From contig NZ_FXAU01000003.1 in the NCBI RefSeq assembly GCF_900177625.1, positions 124,001-188,000 of the forward strand: a stretch of DNA of 64,000 nt, given 5' to 3'. The notes under the pieces were generated by a model. The model worked only from the letters and a program-made list of their open reading frames with translations. It was not told the DNA's origin and made no database searches. This document shows positions 54,301 through 61,898 of the stretch, piece by piece. Positions within the stretch are counted from its first letter, which is position 1. Every line of letters begins with the position of its first letter. The DNA is from Sphingobacterium psychroaquaticum. GTDB lineage: Bacteria > Bacteroidota > Bacteroidia > Sphingobacteriales > Sphingobacteriaceae. Both the position numbers and the translations under genes were made by a program.

Positions 54301-54557
54301 CCAAAAATAAGTTACAGCTTTCTATTGATATCATGAATGTAGGTAATTTGATAAATGGTAATTGGGGTAAACAATATAGTGGTTCAGATAGTTTCTGGGA
54401 TAACAGTTTTAAACCTGTTACCTTTGCTGGTTATGAAAGTGGTACAAAGAAACCAACATATCGTCTAAATAACCTAAACAATAATGTTCCTTATTACTAT
54501 CAAGATATTCCATCTAGATGGTCTGCACAAATTGGTGTGAGGTATATTTTTAACTAA
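51342..54557 (+). CDS. Oar-like TonB-dependent outer membrane protein
   Basis: 1071 aa from ATG 51342 (a TTG two codons earlier is unlikely). Signal peptide ending near TIQAQ, CarboxypepD_reg domain (about 25-105; SGVVTQSTGHATAGATIKATH), linker LDEVTVTAL, a plug (about 120-235; LSIGGSNNRFNQFTVDGAVSNDVFGL) and a large barrel ending in Phe-Asn. The plug wording (AVTRSGTNNVEGSVYYY) matches Oar/OmpA-related receptors, which in other bacteria are linked to protein or peptide traffic across the outer membrane. No SusD partner. Followed by a strong terminator. Confidence 0.94.
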   Translation: MKKSLLFFALVLASYGTIQAQVTTSSMSGVVTQSTGHATAGATIKATHTPSGTVYSGSANVAGRFSLPNMRVGGPYRIEVSYVGQSPLIYEDVYLQLGQPFVLNPVFGDNATALDEVTVTALKKAQSLKTGAETFVSRKQIENLPTVSRGIQDFTRLTPQADLKGTSLSIGGSNNRFNQFTVDGAVSNDVFGLNASGMNGGGTKTNPVSLDAIDQITVQIAPFDVRASGFAGGGISAVTRSGTNNVEGSVYYYTRNQNLTGKTPKALVSGSEQRSRLEDFTEKQYGVRLGGPIIKDKLFFFANYERTESNTPLNYPIGSSSSNLTVEEADKIYSIATGTYSYEPGSYSDLANTNESNKIFGRLDWNVNAQHKFSIRYGYTKANDASNFRNENSVTFANGGTLKDYKNHTLTAELNSRFNNSWSNNLVVGYNSVRDFRSFNGDLFPRVAIRTSNGTYNLGTDAVANVNQLDQDIFTLTNNLTWYKGVHTVTFGTHNEFYKVYNGYINNSNGAYTFSDSPATDINPVTGVAYTAIENFARGKASSYAHQYSNTDDPRQGAKFSAMQLGFYVQDEYQMQDNLKITAGVRVDIPIYNDVPMENTDFNNSILAKMYDVQTNRMPKAQLMFSPRVGFNWDVNSDRSTIVRGGLGIFTSRFPLVWASGAFTQSGALLGGHSLGNGTVANVDFVADPYNQPKFNGTVSPSGNISVLDKNLKLPQIARFSAGVDQQLPWGVKGTLEFMYSKNLSSFRFTDLNLERPTGVLEGADNRVVYDVNNNNRRVLDNYTEIIYIDNVSQGYSWSTTASLAKNFDFGLNASFAYTYTESKDITSGASSQNQSNFYRVATVNGSNNARLAHSPFSTGSRLLGVVSYSKEYIKHLGTTVSLIYSGQSGPRYSYMVSGNLIGYAASNGNQFQLMYIPKEQSEITFVQNGNKTPQQQWDELNAFIESDKYLKSRRGKYAERNAARTPFSHQFDLKIAQDLFTNIGKTKNKLQLSIDIMNVGNLINGNWGKQYSGSDSFWDNSFKPVTFAGYESGTKKPTYRLNNLNNNVPYYYQDIPSRWSAQIGVRYIFN

Positions 54558-54580
54558 TTCCAAATAGTAAGTTTTTGAGA

Positions 54581-54611
54581 AATAGCCACCCGCAAGGTGG
54601 CTATTTTTTTT
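54581..54611 (+). terminator. Intrinsic terminator after the Oar-like gene
   Basis: Perfect arms AATAGCCACC (54581-54590) and GGTGGCTATT (54596-54605) with 5-nt loop and T-run. Confidence 0.9.
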
Positions 54612-55349
54612 ATTCACTCTTTTTATAAGTGATCTAATCGTTTTTTACAGCTTGTTCGGTACTGGGTGTTTGTGGCAATGACTGGCTTTGTGTGTCGATT
54701 GAAATTGTTGTTTGATATTTTGTGTATATCATTTGCTTGTGGTTTTGGTGAAGGAGATAACCAAATATAAAGAGATTCAGCGGTAGCGGTTCTCGTGTTA
54801 GTGATTTCTATGCCGTATGGCTATAGGGGCTTCTGTCTTATAAAAAAAAATATTATAGATTAATATTTTAAACTCAAATATATCGAGGGTGGACATGCGG
54901 CGATCCCCGTGGACTTGTCCCCTAAAAACTTTCCTAGTTTACAGTAAATCAGAATAAATACGGGACAAATCATGTGTTCCTTTTTGTATTTGTAGTGCTA
55001 CTATGCGACATTTTTGTAGTTGTTAAACTACAGTAAATTAACTTGTTTGAAGTAAATTAATTATTGGTGTTAATTATTTCTTTATATTTTCAATTTGAAA
55101 AAAAAACTATCTACTTGTTCTTGTCTAGTTTAAATTAGTTATGAAATTATATAATAATGATAGCCTGATTTCATTCATAATTCTTTGTGTTTGATAATTG
55201 TTTGTATAACTTAATTAATGTAACTTAATTTATAATTGTGATATATGACGTTGTGTTGTAAAAAAAATATTTCGTCTTTCTTTTTTTATTTCTGTCATAT
55301 ATTCCAAAATTGGCGCCATCGTCAGGTGCAGCCTATTATAAATAAATTA
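54612..55349. other. Long AT-rich regulatory region upstream of the surface-protein cluster
   Basis: About 740 bp without a credible ORF. It contains GGACA/TGTCC half-sites (54891-54895, 54916-54920, 54963-54967), two TTGTAGT copies 24 bp apart (54990-54996, 55014-55020) each within a small palindrome (GTAGTGCTAC at 54992-55001; TGTAGTT-GTTA-AACTACA at 55015-55032), and two copies of TACAGTAAAT. An in-frame ATG at 55245 precedes the preferred start of the next gene but adds no signal peptide. A clear -7 element was not found. Confidence 0.45.
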
Positions 55350-57590
55350 ATGAAGTGTTTGCTTCATCTGCCTCTCTGTTTTTTTTTCGCGCTTCATTTT
55401 ACAGGATACGTTGCAGCCCAAGAGCGAAATAAGGTTTATCCATCGGCTTATGCAATCAGTTCTACGGGACTTTTGGGCTCCGTAACAACACCGGAAAATA
55501 CTGTTGGTGCAGAAGCAAGTCAGGGAAGTACGGCTACAATGACTCCTGGCACCTTAGGATCAGCGACATTAGTGCTTAAGTTTCTGCAATTATCTGCTCC
55601 GCTACCTGTATCTGTTCCGTTATATGTTAAGCTTAACACGGGGGTGACCACGGCAAGTATGACTTTTACGGTACTTTCCGGAACGACTACGCAAAATTCG
55701 ACCAGTGAAGGGACCAATCTTACAACAAGCGTAACGACTTTACCTAGTAATGGTCCTGTTAAACTTACTGCAACGACGACCGGAGGTGTTAGTACATACA
55801 ATGGCGTGCGACTGTATACCACTGCTACAAAAGAAGTAATCACCTCTTTCTTCTACGCACAAGATGTTCCATTGACCTTTAAAGCGGCAAGCATCACAGC
55901 TTGTGGTTCCTATAATTTATTGGATAATCTAACACATAAATTCACGAACGAGTTAAGTTATGAGGTTTTTAATGATGTAGGCGTGAAGCAGGTCGGAACT
56001 TCGATCGCACAAACGGGTCGGTACAAGATTGTTGCAAAGGATAACGCCGTACCTACGGCAGCAGCGATCGAATCTCCTTTTATTAATGTTACGATTAATA
56101 GTCTTCCTGTTCCTTCGAGTTTTACTTCCTATTACCACCTTCCGATCAATCAAGCACAAAGTTTTCCGTCGATTACTTGTTCGGGGGGCTGTACCACGGT
56201 GTGGCGCAACAGCGCGGGGGCGACGGTTACGAGTATATCGGCACAGACGGTGCCTGGTATATATACATACACAGCAACGATTAGTAATAGTACGTGTTCC
56301 GTGGAACGCTCTGTGGTGGTGGAGGTGTATGATCCGCTCAATGAATGTGCCCGGACCAAAAGAACGTATGCGACCGTTTCTGTAGATCAGTCAGGTACAA
56401 CAAATCCCGGTAATGCATCAGATGCAGACCCGTTAACCAGCTCGTTGATATCGGCGCCCATTTCTTTGCTAGGGCTAGGCTCACATCAGACTGTTGGTTG
56501 GACGAAGAAAATCCCTATAGGAACCAAGGTGTATGTGAAGCTCGGTATAGGTAGTAACCTGCTAGGGTTGATCAGTAGTTTAACCGTACGTGCAAAAAAT
56601 GCAACAAGTTATGTCGGTGCGACCATGTCAGTGAGTGGTGAGTTAATCGGTCTGGCGGTAGGTGAAAATGATATGATCTATAGTTTCACGACCACTGCAG
56701 AGATGGATGCCGTGGAAGTAAAGGTCGCTGGGGTGCTTTCTTTGGGGTTATCCGCAAATCTATATGGAGTTTGGGTTGAAGAAGCGACGACCAGCTTATC
56801 AGACTGCCCTCCAAACGATGAAATTGACGTATTAAAAGGGTCGGAGGAATTGTTGAAAGGTGTGCTTAATGCAGCGACAGCGACCGTTGGTGTGGATAAT
56901 CCTTCCTGGGCGATTGATGGAAGTTTGACAACAAAGGCGACTATGCGTGCTGCGGTGGGGGTTGCCGCACAAGCAAAGCTGGATATTATCTTCCACACGA
57001 TGAGCCAACCGGGCGATTCTATTTTTATCAAGGTACAAGATTTAGGTGTTTTAACGCTTTTGGATGGTTTTTCGATCCAGCGATACCTCAAAGGGGCTCC
57101 TGTGGGGGCGCCAATTTATATGGGAGGTAGTGTGCTATCCTTACTTAAAGTTGGAACCAATAGCCAGATTATTTTTACGACCACCACGGAACCTTACGAT
57201 CAGATTTCCATTAGACTAGGTGGGGTGCTGAATGTGCTGAGTACGTTGGAAATATATGATATTGAACGGAGACCTTTTATTAAAACGGTAGCAAATGTCG
57301 ATAAACGTGTGTATGTGTGTGAGGGAGATCCTGTTGCTGTAGGTGTGGTAAGTCCATGCTTAGTGTACGATTGGTATGACAGCTTATCGGCAACGACGCC
57401 ACTTTTTTCTGCGGGTGGCGTACGGGATGGAAGTAATCCCTATCACCCAACCGGCACATTGGGTCAGCGAATATTCTACATCCAACAAAAGGTAAACGGT
57501 TGTGTGGTCGGTTCTCGTGTTCCGATAAAGGTTTATCTGATGCCGAAGGCGGGTAAGCCACATTTAAGTATTAGCAATGTAGTAAACTGA
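55350..57590 (+). CDS. Large secreted repeat protein with G-K-P-H C-terminal tail
   Basis: 746 aa from ATG 55350, which gives a good signal peptide (CLLHLPLCFFFALHFTG, ending near VAAQ); the longer frame from 55245 has a basic, aromatic leader instead. The mature protein shows three diverged copies of an about 150-residue beta-rich unit (about 25-195, 345-480 and 500-665), each with YVKLNTG/YVKLGIG/FIKVQDLG-like strands and ending in a VxVxGVLxL-type strand. An Ig-like segment lies between copies 1 and 2. The last residues are PKAGKPHLSISNVVN. No sorting domain is visible. It is the first gene of a three-gene operon ending in a T9SS protein; a surface structural or adhesive role is inferred. 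Confidence 0.85.
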   Translation: MKCLLHLPLCFFFALHFTGYVAAQERNKVYPSAYAISSTGLLGSVTTPENTVGAEASQGSTATMTPGTLGSATLVLKFLQLSAPLPVSVPLYVKLNTGVTTASMTFTVLSGTTTQNSTSEGTNLTTSVTTLPSNGPVKLTATTTGGVSTYNGVRLYTTATKEVITSFFYAQDVPLTFKAASITACGSYNLLDNLTHKFTNELSYEVFNDVGVKQVGTSIAQTGRYKIVAKDNAVPTAAAIESPFINVTINSLPVPSSFTSYYHLPINQAQSFPSITCSGGCTTVWRNSAGATVTSISAQTVPGIYTYTATISNSTCSVERSVVVEVYDPLNECARTKRTYATVSVDQSGTTNPGNASDADPLTSSLISAPISLLGLGSHQTVGWTKKIPIGTKVYVKLGIGSNLLGLISSLTVRAKNATSYVGATMSVSGELIGLAVGENDMIYSFTTTAEMDAVEVKVAGVLSLGLSANLYGVWVEEATTSLSDCPPNDEIDVLKGSEELLKGVLNAATATVGVDNPSWAIDGSLTTKATMRAAVGVAAQAKLDIIFHTMSQPGDSIFIKVQDLGVLTLLDGFSIQRYLKGAPVGAPIYMGGSVLSLLKVGTNSQIIFTTTTEPYDQISIRLGGVLNVLSTLEIYDIERRPFIKTVANVDKRVYVCEGDPVAVGVVSPCLVYDWYDSLSATTPLFSAGGVRDGSNPYHPTGTLGQRIFYIQQKVNGCVVGSRVPIKVYLMPKAGKPHLSISNVVN

Positions 57591-57625
57591 TAAGTAACAA
57601 TATTTTTAACCAAAAACTGATTTAT

Positions 57626-58684
57626 ATGAAATTAATTCTTAGAACAGCACGAGTAGGATTAGGCCTTATGCTCCTATTTAGTACGTTGACCACGTTGGGC
57701 CAAACGGGCACAGCGCAAATTTCCAAACCACCTGTAAGCGTAGGGCCTTTTACAGCCGTGGATAATGCTGGACGAACAACAGCTTTGGGTTCGAATTTGG
57801 TACCTGCCTATGAGAACACCAATACAATCTTGTTTTTCAATCCAAATGCACCAGGATCAGGGCTTACGTTGGTTGCTTCAACGAAAGAAGATCACCCGAC
57901 GCGTATCGGTGCCGATGCGCTTGCATTTACTTCGTATAAATGGTTCTATATGGGGCAAAACCCTGCGTCACCGACAGCAACCGCTTTGGGTAGCATTCCT
58001 GCTTTGGGGTTAGATCAACCGTCCAATAAGTTGCAAGTTCAGGGGTTGACAGAAGGATACCATGTTTTTAAAGTACAAGGTTTTATTTTGCCTGCGGGTG
58101 CCGATGCGAGCGCAATCTGTCCGCCAGATAAAGAAGAAACTTATGTGGTATATGTATTGCCTCGCTTGAAAGTTGATATTACACGTGAAGCCGGCGGTAC
58201 GACCCCATTGCAGTATTGTGAAACGGAGGCCGCTACGCAAACCAAGGTGCAGATGCGTGTTGCAACCTCTTTTGAGACTCCGGGAGTTCTTCCTGCGGTC
58301 GCAAGTTTCGAGTTGAAGTATACGTGGTATGCTGTAAAAGCCGATGCTGCTGGTAATTTTCCAACGATCGATGCAACGAAAGTTAATTTGACTGGAGCCA
58401 CCAAAGTGAAGGAAGTTGTTGTTCCGGCTTCTGCGACAGACCCAAATATCTTTGCGCCAACAATCGCTGATATCGGTAAATACAAGTTCTTTGTGGAGGT
58501 CGAGCATACATTAAAATCAAGAACTTACGACGGTGCAGATGCCGATGCGGTAACGAATCGTAAACGTGCATATACGTTATACAGAGGGTGGTATGCCGGA
58601 ACAGATCAAGCAAGTTCACCTGTTATTATTGTAACACCTGCACCAGGTAAACCACACATTACTATTGAAGCTATTCAGGATTAA
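57626..58684 (+). CDS. Secreted protein with G-K-P-H C-terminal tail
   Basis: 352 aa with signal peptide ending near TLGQ. The mature chain is beta-rich, with two Ig-like parts (about 60-180 and 185-330; YKWFYMGQNPASP, YTWYAVKADAAG). It ends PAPGKPHITIEAIQD, closely resembling the end of the preceding gene product. Only 35 bp separates it from that gene and 18 bp from the next, so the three are an operon. No known family was recognised. Confidence 0.85.
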   Translation: MKLILRTARVGLGLMLLFSTLTTLGQTGTAQISKPPVSVGPFTAVDNAGRTTALGSNLVPAYENTNTILFFNPNAPGSGLTLVASTKEDHPTRIGADALAFTSYKWFYMGQNPASPTATALGSIPALGLDQPSNKLQVQGLTEGYHVFKVQGFILPAGADASAICPPDKEETYVVYVLPRLKVDITREAGGTTPLQYCETEAATQTKVQMRVATSFETPGVLPAVASFELKYTWYAVKADAAGNFPTIDATKVNLTGATKVKEVVVPASATDPNIFAPTIADIGKYKFFVEVEHTLKSRTYDGADADAVTNRKRAYTLYRGWYAGTDQASSPVIIVTPAPGKPHITIEAIQD

Positions 58685-58702
58685 TCTGAAGCATAAATAA
58701 AG

Positions 58703-59662
58703 ATGACACCTACACTGCCTATAAGAGTATATATAACTTTTCTCCTTGGAGCCCTACTTGTCTTTGGACAAGTAAGGGCCCAGGTGGGGCAGGTATTGCA
58801 GGTCGTAAAGGGAAAGAAAGTCACCCTGCGCGCCGATGCGGATCATGCATTATCTTATGTTTGGTTTAAAGATGATGTCCCTCTTTCCGGTACCCACGAG
58901 CAGCGTATTATTGTTACCGATCCGGGCGTATATACCGTTATGGCATTGGGCGATGATTGTATTTCTGACCTTTCCGATCCTGTTCGTATTGTGTTAGATG
59001 ATCGTGGGACTGATGTAGAGGTTGATCTGGAGATTAGGAATTTGCCGGATAAACGAACTATTGGTGTTGGTAATACGGTGGCGGTACAGTTGATAATTTT
59101 TAATAAGGGCGTGGAAACAGCCGAGGATGTTGTCGCAACGTTCACGATTCCACCTGAACTGTCTTACAGTCGTATTATTGGGAGCTACCCTGGGGAGGTG
59201 AATTATGTAGAGTCAGAACGAAAATTATATTGGCGTCAGCCCAGTTTGGAGGGTAAATCATCAGCTATGTTATGGCTTGAAGTGGTGGGAGCGGCCAATG
59301 GATCTGCTGTTACCTTAGCCGCGGTATCGGCTAAGCAACGAGATCGTATGCAAGGAAATAATACCGATGATGCACGTATAGATATCGTGCAGTTGATTAT
59401 TCCTAATGTATTTACGCCGAATGGGGATGGTCTGAATGATTATTTCCGTATAGTTGGTTTGTCTTTGTTTCCTGGTAGGCGCCTCACAATTTATAATCGG
59501 TGGGGTAATAATGTGTATCGCAGTGAGCAATACGAAAACGATTGGGGAGGTTCGGGATTGTTGGAGGGAACCTATTTCTATGTTCTGGAGTTGACGGATG
59601 AAACAGGGCGATCGTCTACTTACAAAGGTGCTGTGCTCATTATTCGTGACCGGATACAGTAG
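58703..59662 (+). CDS. Surface protein with T9SS type-B (CHU_C) sorting domain
   Basis: 319 aa. Signal peptide ending near VRAQ, an Ig-like domain (about 32-110; VTLRADADHALSYVWFKDD), a DUF11-like domain (about 110-230; IRNLPDKRTIGVGNTVAVQLIIFNKG), then the CHU_C/gliding-motility C-terminal domain (about 233-319) with the hallmark NVFTPNGDGLNDYF, YNRWGN and GTYFYVLEL. CHU_C domains direct secretion by the type IX system and attachment to the cell surface. It ends the operon and probably supplies the surface anchor. It is convergent with the regulator gene; a short AAAACATGTTTT palindrome lies between them. Confidence 0.93.
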   Translation: MTPTLPIRVYITFLLGALLVFGQVRAQVGQVLQVVKGKKVTLRADADHALSYVWFKDDVPLSGTHEQRIIVTDPGVYTVMALGDDCISDLSDPVRIVLDDRGTDVEVDLEIRNLPDKRTIGVGNTVAVQLIIFNKGVETAEDVVATFTIPPELSYSRIIGSYPGEVNYVESERKLYWRQPSLEGKSSAMLWLEVVGAANGSAVTLAAVSAKQRDRMQGNNTDDARIDIVQLIIPNVFTPNGDGLNDYFRIVGLSLFPGRRLTIYNRWGNNVYRSEQYENDWGGSGLLEGTYFYVLELTDETGRSSTYKGAVLIIRDRIQ

Positions 59663-59683
59663 TGTAAAACATGTTTTTTATAT

Positions 59684-60400
59684 TTAATGCAGTGCCGTTA
59701 AACTGCAGTTCTCATAATCGGCAATTTTCTTTTTTAGACGTTGTTTCGCTTTTTTGATACCATCGACCGATATCGATAGCTTGTCAGCGAGGTCTCGATT
59801 GGATAAATTGAGATATACCAAAGAAAGAAGTCGTAAATCTCCTTCAGAAAAGGGAATTGATGAGGCTTTTAAGTCGTCGTAAAAATTTGGGAAATCTTGA
59901 CTGAAAAGCACCTTGAAATCACCCCAGCTACGATCATTTACAATATGTAAGGCTAGAAAATCTTTTAATTCCAGACTTACCTGAGGTGGGATACTATTTT
60001 GTGCTGCATAGGGTTTTCTATTCGCCATTATATCGCCTGGTTTATATTTTCTTTCTACAGGGGTATCAATCTCTTTATCTAACAGGGTCATACTTCTGTA
60101 AACAATTTTTTTGCGACGTAAACGGAGGTAAAACATTGTTCCTAAACATATATTGATTAATAAAGCCGCTAAAAGTCCGTGGATAATAGCTTTATTTCTC
60201 TTGCTTTCTAAAAAGAAATCTTCAATTTGTTTTTTTTCCTCTTCGAGTCTGAGTTGTTCTAAATTAATGCTATTTGCTACGGATGTTGTTTCTTGGAATA
60301 TGCGATGTCTGGGGGCTGAATCTTTTTCTTGGGATGCGTCAGCAAGTAATGTGTAATATGACAAAAGTAACGACAGAACAAAAAATAGAAGCGTTTTCAT
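59684..60400 (-). CDS. Membrane-anchored LuxR-type HTH regulator (minimal)
   Basis: 238 aa from ATG 60400, which gives a signal-like first hydrophobic segment (KTLLFFVLSLLLSYYTLL); an ATG seven codons earlier (60421) is possible. A short extracytoplasmic stretch with a coiled coil (LEQLRLEEEKKQIEDFFLESKRNK) follows, then a transmembrane helix (about 78-98; IIHGLLAALLINICLGTMFYL), a linker, and a C-terminal HTH (about 185-230; EGDLRLLSLVYLNLSNRDLADKLSISVDGIKKAKQRL). Bacteroidota have many such membrane HTH regulators, usually with TPR repeats outside; here those repeats are missing. The position next to the surface operon suggests it controls it. Confidence 0.85.
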   Translation of the reverse strand: MKTLLFFVLSLLLSYYTLLADASQEKDSAPRHRIFQETTSVANSINLEQLRLEEEKKQIEDFFLESKRNKAIIHGLLAALLINICLGTMFYLRLRRKKIVYRSMTLLDKEIDTPVERKYKPGDIMANRKPYAAQNSIPPQVSLELKDFLALHIVNDRSWGDFKVLFSQDFPNFYDDLKASSIPFSEGDLRLLSLVYLNLSNRDLADKLSISVDGIKKAKQRLKKKIADYENCSLTALH

Positions 60401-60484
60401 AATGGGGTTAATAGCATGCAAGAAACAATCGTATCTTCCTTATAAGCGTATTATATGTGCTTAAAACCTCGGATTTATCTTCGT

Positions 60485-60513
60485 GTTATTTTTTGTGAGT
60501 CACAAATAATAAC
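60485..60513. promoter_or_regulatory. 29-bp near-perfect palindrome upstream of the membrane regulator
   Basis: GTTATT-T-TTTGTGA, a central G, then TCACAAA-T-AATAAC: 13 of 14 arm positions pair. It lies 85-113 bp upstream of the regulator start. No T-run follows on either strand in a terminator-like position, so it is probably a binding site for a dimeric regulator. Confidence 0.55.
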
Positions 60514-60782
60514 GAAAAGAAGTTTTCAGGAAAGGCTAGCACTGAGGTAAGTTGCGTTGGCTTTGTTGAAAGAAAAAATGCCTTTTATACAATTGTCTCA
60601 TTTGTTAGGCGAATTTTGGTATTATTATCCTTTTTCCGAAAAATAGAAGGGTACTTTTAGGTGGACAATTTAAATAAATAGGGGACACGGCGGGAAAAAC
60701 AGGGGGAATGTGTCCCGATAGAGGTGAGTACGATACTTAGTTGCTGTCTTGGGAATGATTTTGACTTGTTTATGGTGTGGTC
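60514..60782. other. Intergenic region with GGACA/TGTCC motifs
   Basis: No ORF recognised. It contains GTGGACAATTT (from 60661), GGGACAC (60682-60688) and GTGTCCC (60710-60716), the last two forming a 7-bp inverted repeat with a 21-nt spacer. The same GGACA half-site occurs upstream of the surface-protein operon. Confidence 0.4.
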
Positions 60783-61736
60783 TTAACCTTGACTGATCTC
60801 GCTTTTATTCGCCACATATTTTTTCAACACATAAATGGTCGATAAAATGAACAAAGCCATTAGAAATACCTTTATGGTAAAATGTAGCGGTGGCTGTGTC
60901 GGAAGTATTAGGGGCAGAAGCGCCATGGCATATGCCGGCGGAAGTTTAAATTTACTGATATGAAGTACCAGGTAGATGGCCAGAAAGCTGGTGGATGCGC
61001 CGAGTATCATATTACTGAAATACGTTGTCGTGAGACTGCCGATCAGGGCGGCAATAGTCAATAGGAAGATTTGCTTTAGCCATACTTCGCGCGTATACAT
61101 TTGTTTTTGTATGCTTTCAAAAGCGACAACAAGAACTGGGGGTGTGGCAGCCATATCCATTCTATCGGTATAGAAACAAAATCCCATCCAGCCGATAATA
61201 ATCGCTAAGTAGGCAGCTATGTCGCCTTTTTGTAGGTTGAATTGTGGTGTTTGAGCAGGTGTAGATATGTTTTTCGTTTTGAAAGACGCCACTGCCCAAG
61301 CTAAGAGGAATGTTAGAATAAAAATGGCAGCTAGAAAGGTGGGGGATGTTGCGTTGGTAATTACAGGCAATAGTCCGGTTGCAAGCGCGGGGGCTAGATA
61401 GTTTCTTAGCCATGTAAGAACCAAGAGCATAGCTGAAACAACTAGTATTAACTTTACGACCAAGGAGAATGTGGTCATGTTGATTCCGAAGCCAATGATA
61501 GCTGTGATCGACGGTAATTTAAAAAGCTCCCAAGGTCGTGAAGTCCACTCCGGTTTCATGTAAACAAAGCATCCCGTAGCAAGCGCTGCTAGCTCTGGTA
61601 AGATGATCTCCCGATCTTGGAGAACAATGGCCGCGCAGATCATCAATAAAATAAGAGCAATGCCAAATGTATAACTTTGTATGTTTTTTTTATGATGGAC
61701 CAGTTGAAGACTGGCTGCTTTAAAAGCTTGTTTCAT
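60783..61736 (-). CDS. Integral membrane protein with internal duplication
   Basis: 317 aa with about ten hydrophobic segments. Two halves look related: YLAPALATGLLPVITNATSPT (about residues 112-132) parallels KLPPAYAMALLPLILPTQPPL (about 268-288), each followed by a hydrophobic helix, and each half starts with an acidic/proline segment (PELAALATGCFVY; TPPVLVVAFES). The layout recalls HPP/FUSC-like membrane proteins, but I cannot assign a family. It lies 162 bp downstream of the BtuB-like receptor gene in the same direction and may be functionally linked. Confidence 0.8.
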   Translation of the reverse strand: MKQAFKAASLQLVHHKKNIQSYTFGIALILLMICAAIVLQDREIILPELAALATGCFVYMKPEWTSRPWELFKLPSITAIIGFGINMTTFSLVVKLILVVSAMLLVLTWLRNYLAPALATGLLPVITNATSPTFLAAIFILTFLLAWAVASFKTKNISTPAQTPQFNLQKGDIAAYLAIIIGWMGFCFYTDRMDMAATPPVLVVAFESIQKQMYTREVWLKQIFLLTIAALIGSLTTTYFSNMILGASTSFLAIYLVLHISKFKLPPAYAMALLPLILPTQPPLHFTIKVFLMALFILSTIYVLKKYVANKSEISQG

Positions 61737-61842
61737 AGTGGGAATCTCCAGCGTGTTCGAAGCACTCTATATGTGTGAAACAAAGCTACGACCTACGGCC
61801 TGAAATTACAAATCGACTTGGTAACAATCGTATCGGGTTTTA

Positions 61843-61889
61843 TTTCGTTGCTCGACCTGCTGAGTATATCAATAGGTCGAGCAACGAAA
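61843..61889. repeat. 16-bp hairpin between receptor and membrane protein genes
   Basis: TTTCGTTGCTCGACCT (61843-61858) and AGGTCGAGCAACGAAA (61874-61889) pair perfectly around a 15-nt loop. No T-run follows in either direction, so it is not a classical terminator; an attenuator or mRNA-stabilising structure is possible. Confidence 0.55.
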
Positions 61890-61898
61890 GAAACTTGT

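Noticed and set aside
54612-55349. Possible tRNA or riboswitch in the long non-coding stretch
   Set aside because: No cloverleaf or known conserved core seen; only short dyads and AT-rich DNA.
56678-57091. 137-codon minus-strand ORF inside the secreted repeat protein gene
   Set aside because: Antisense shadow; the plus-strand frame has a signal peptide and internal repeats.
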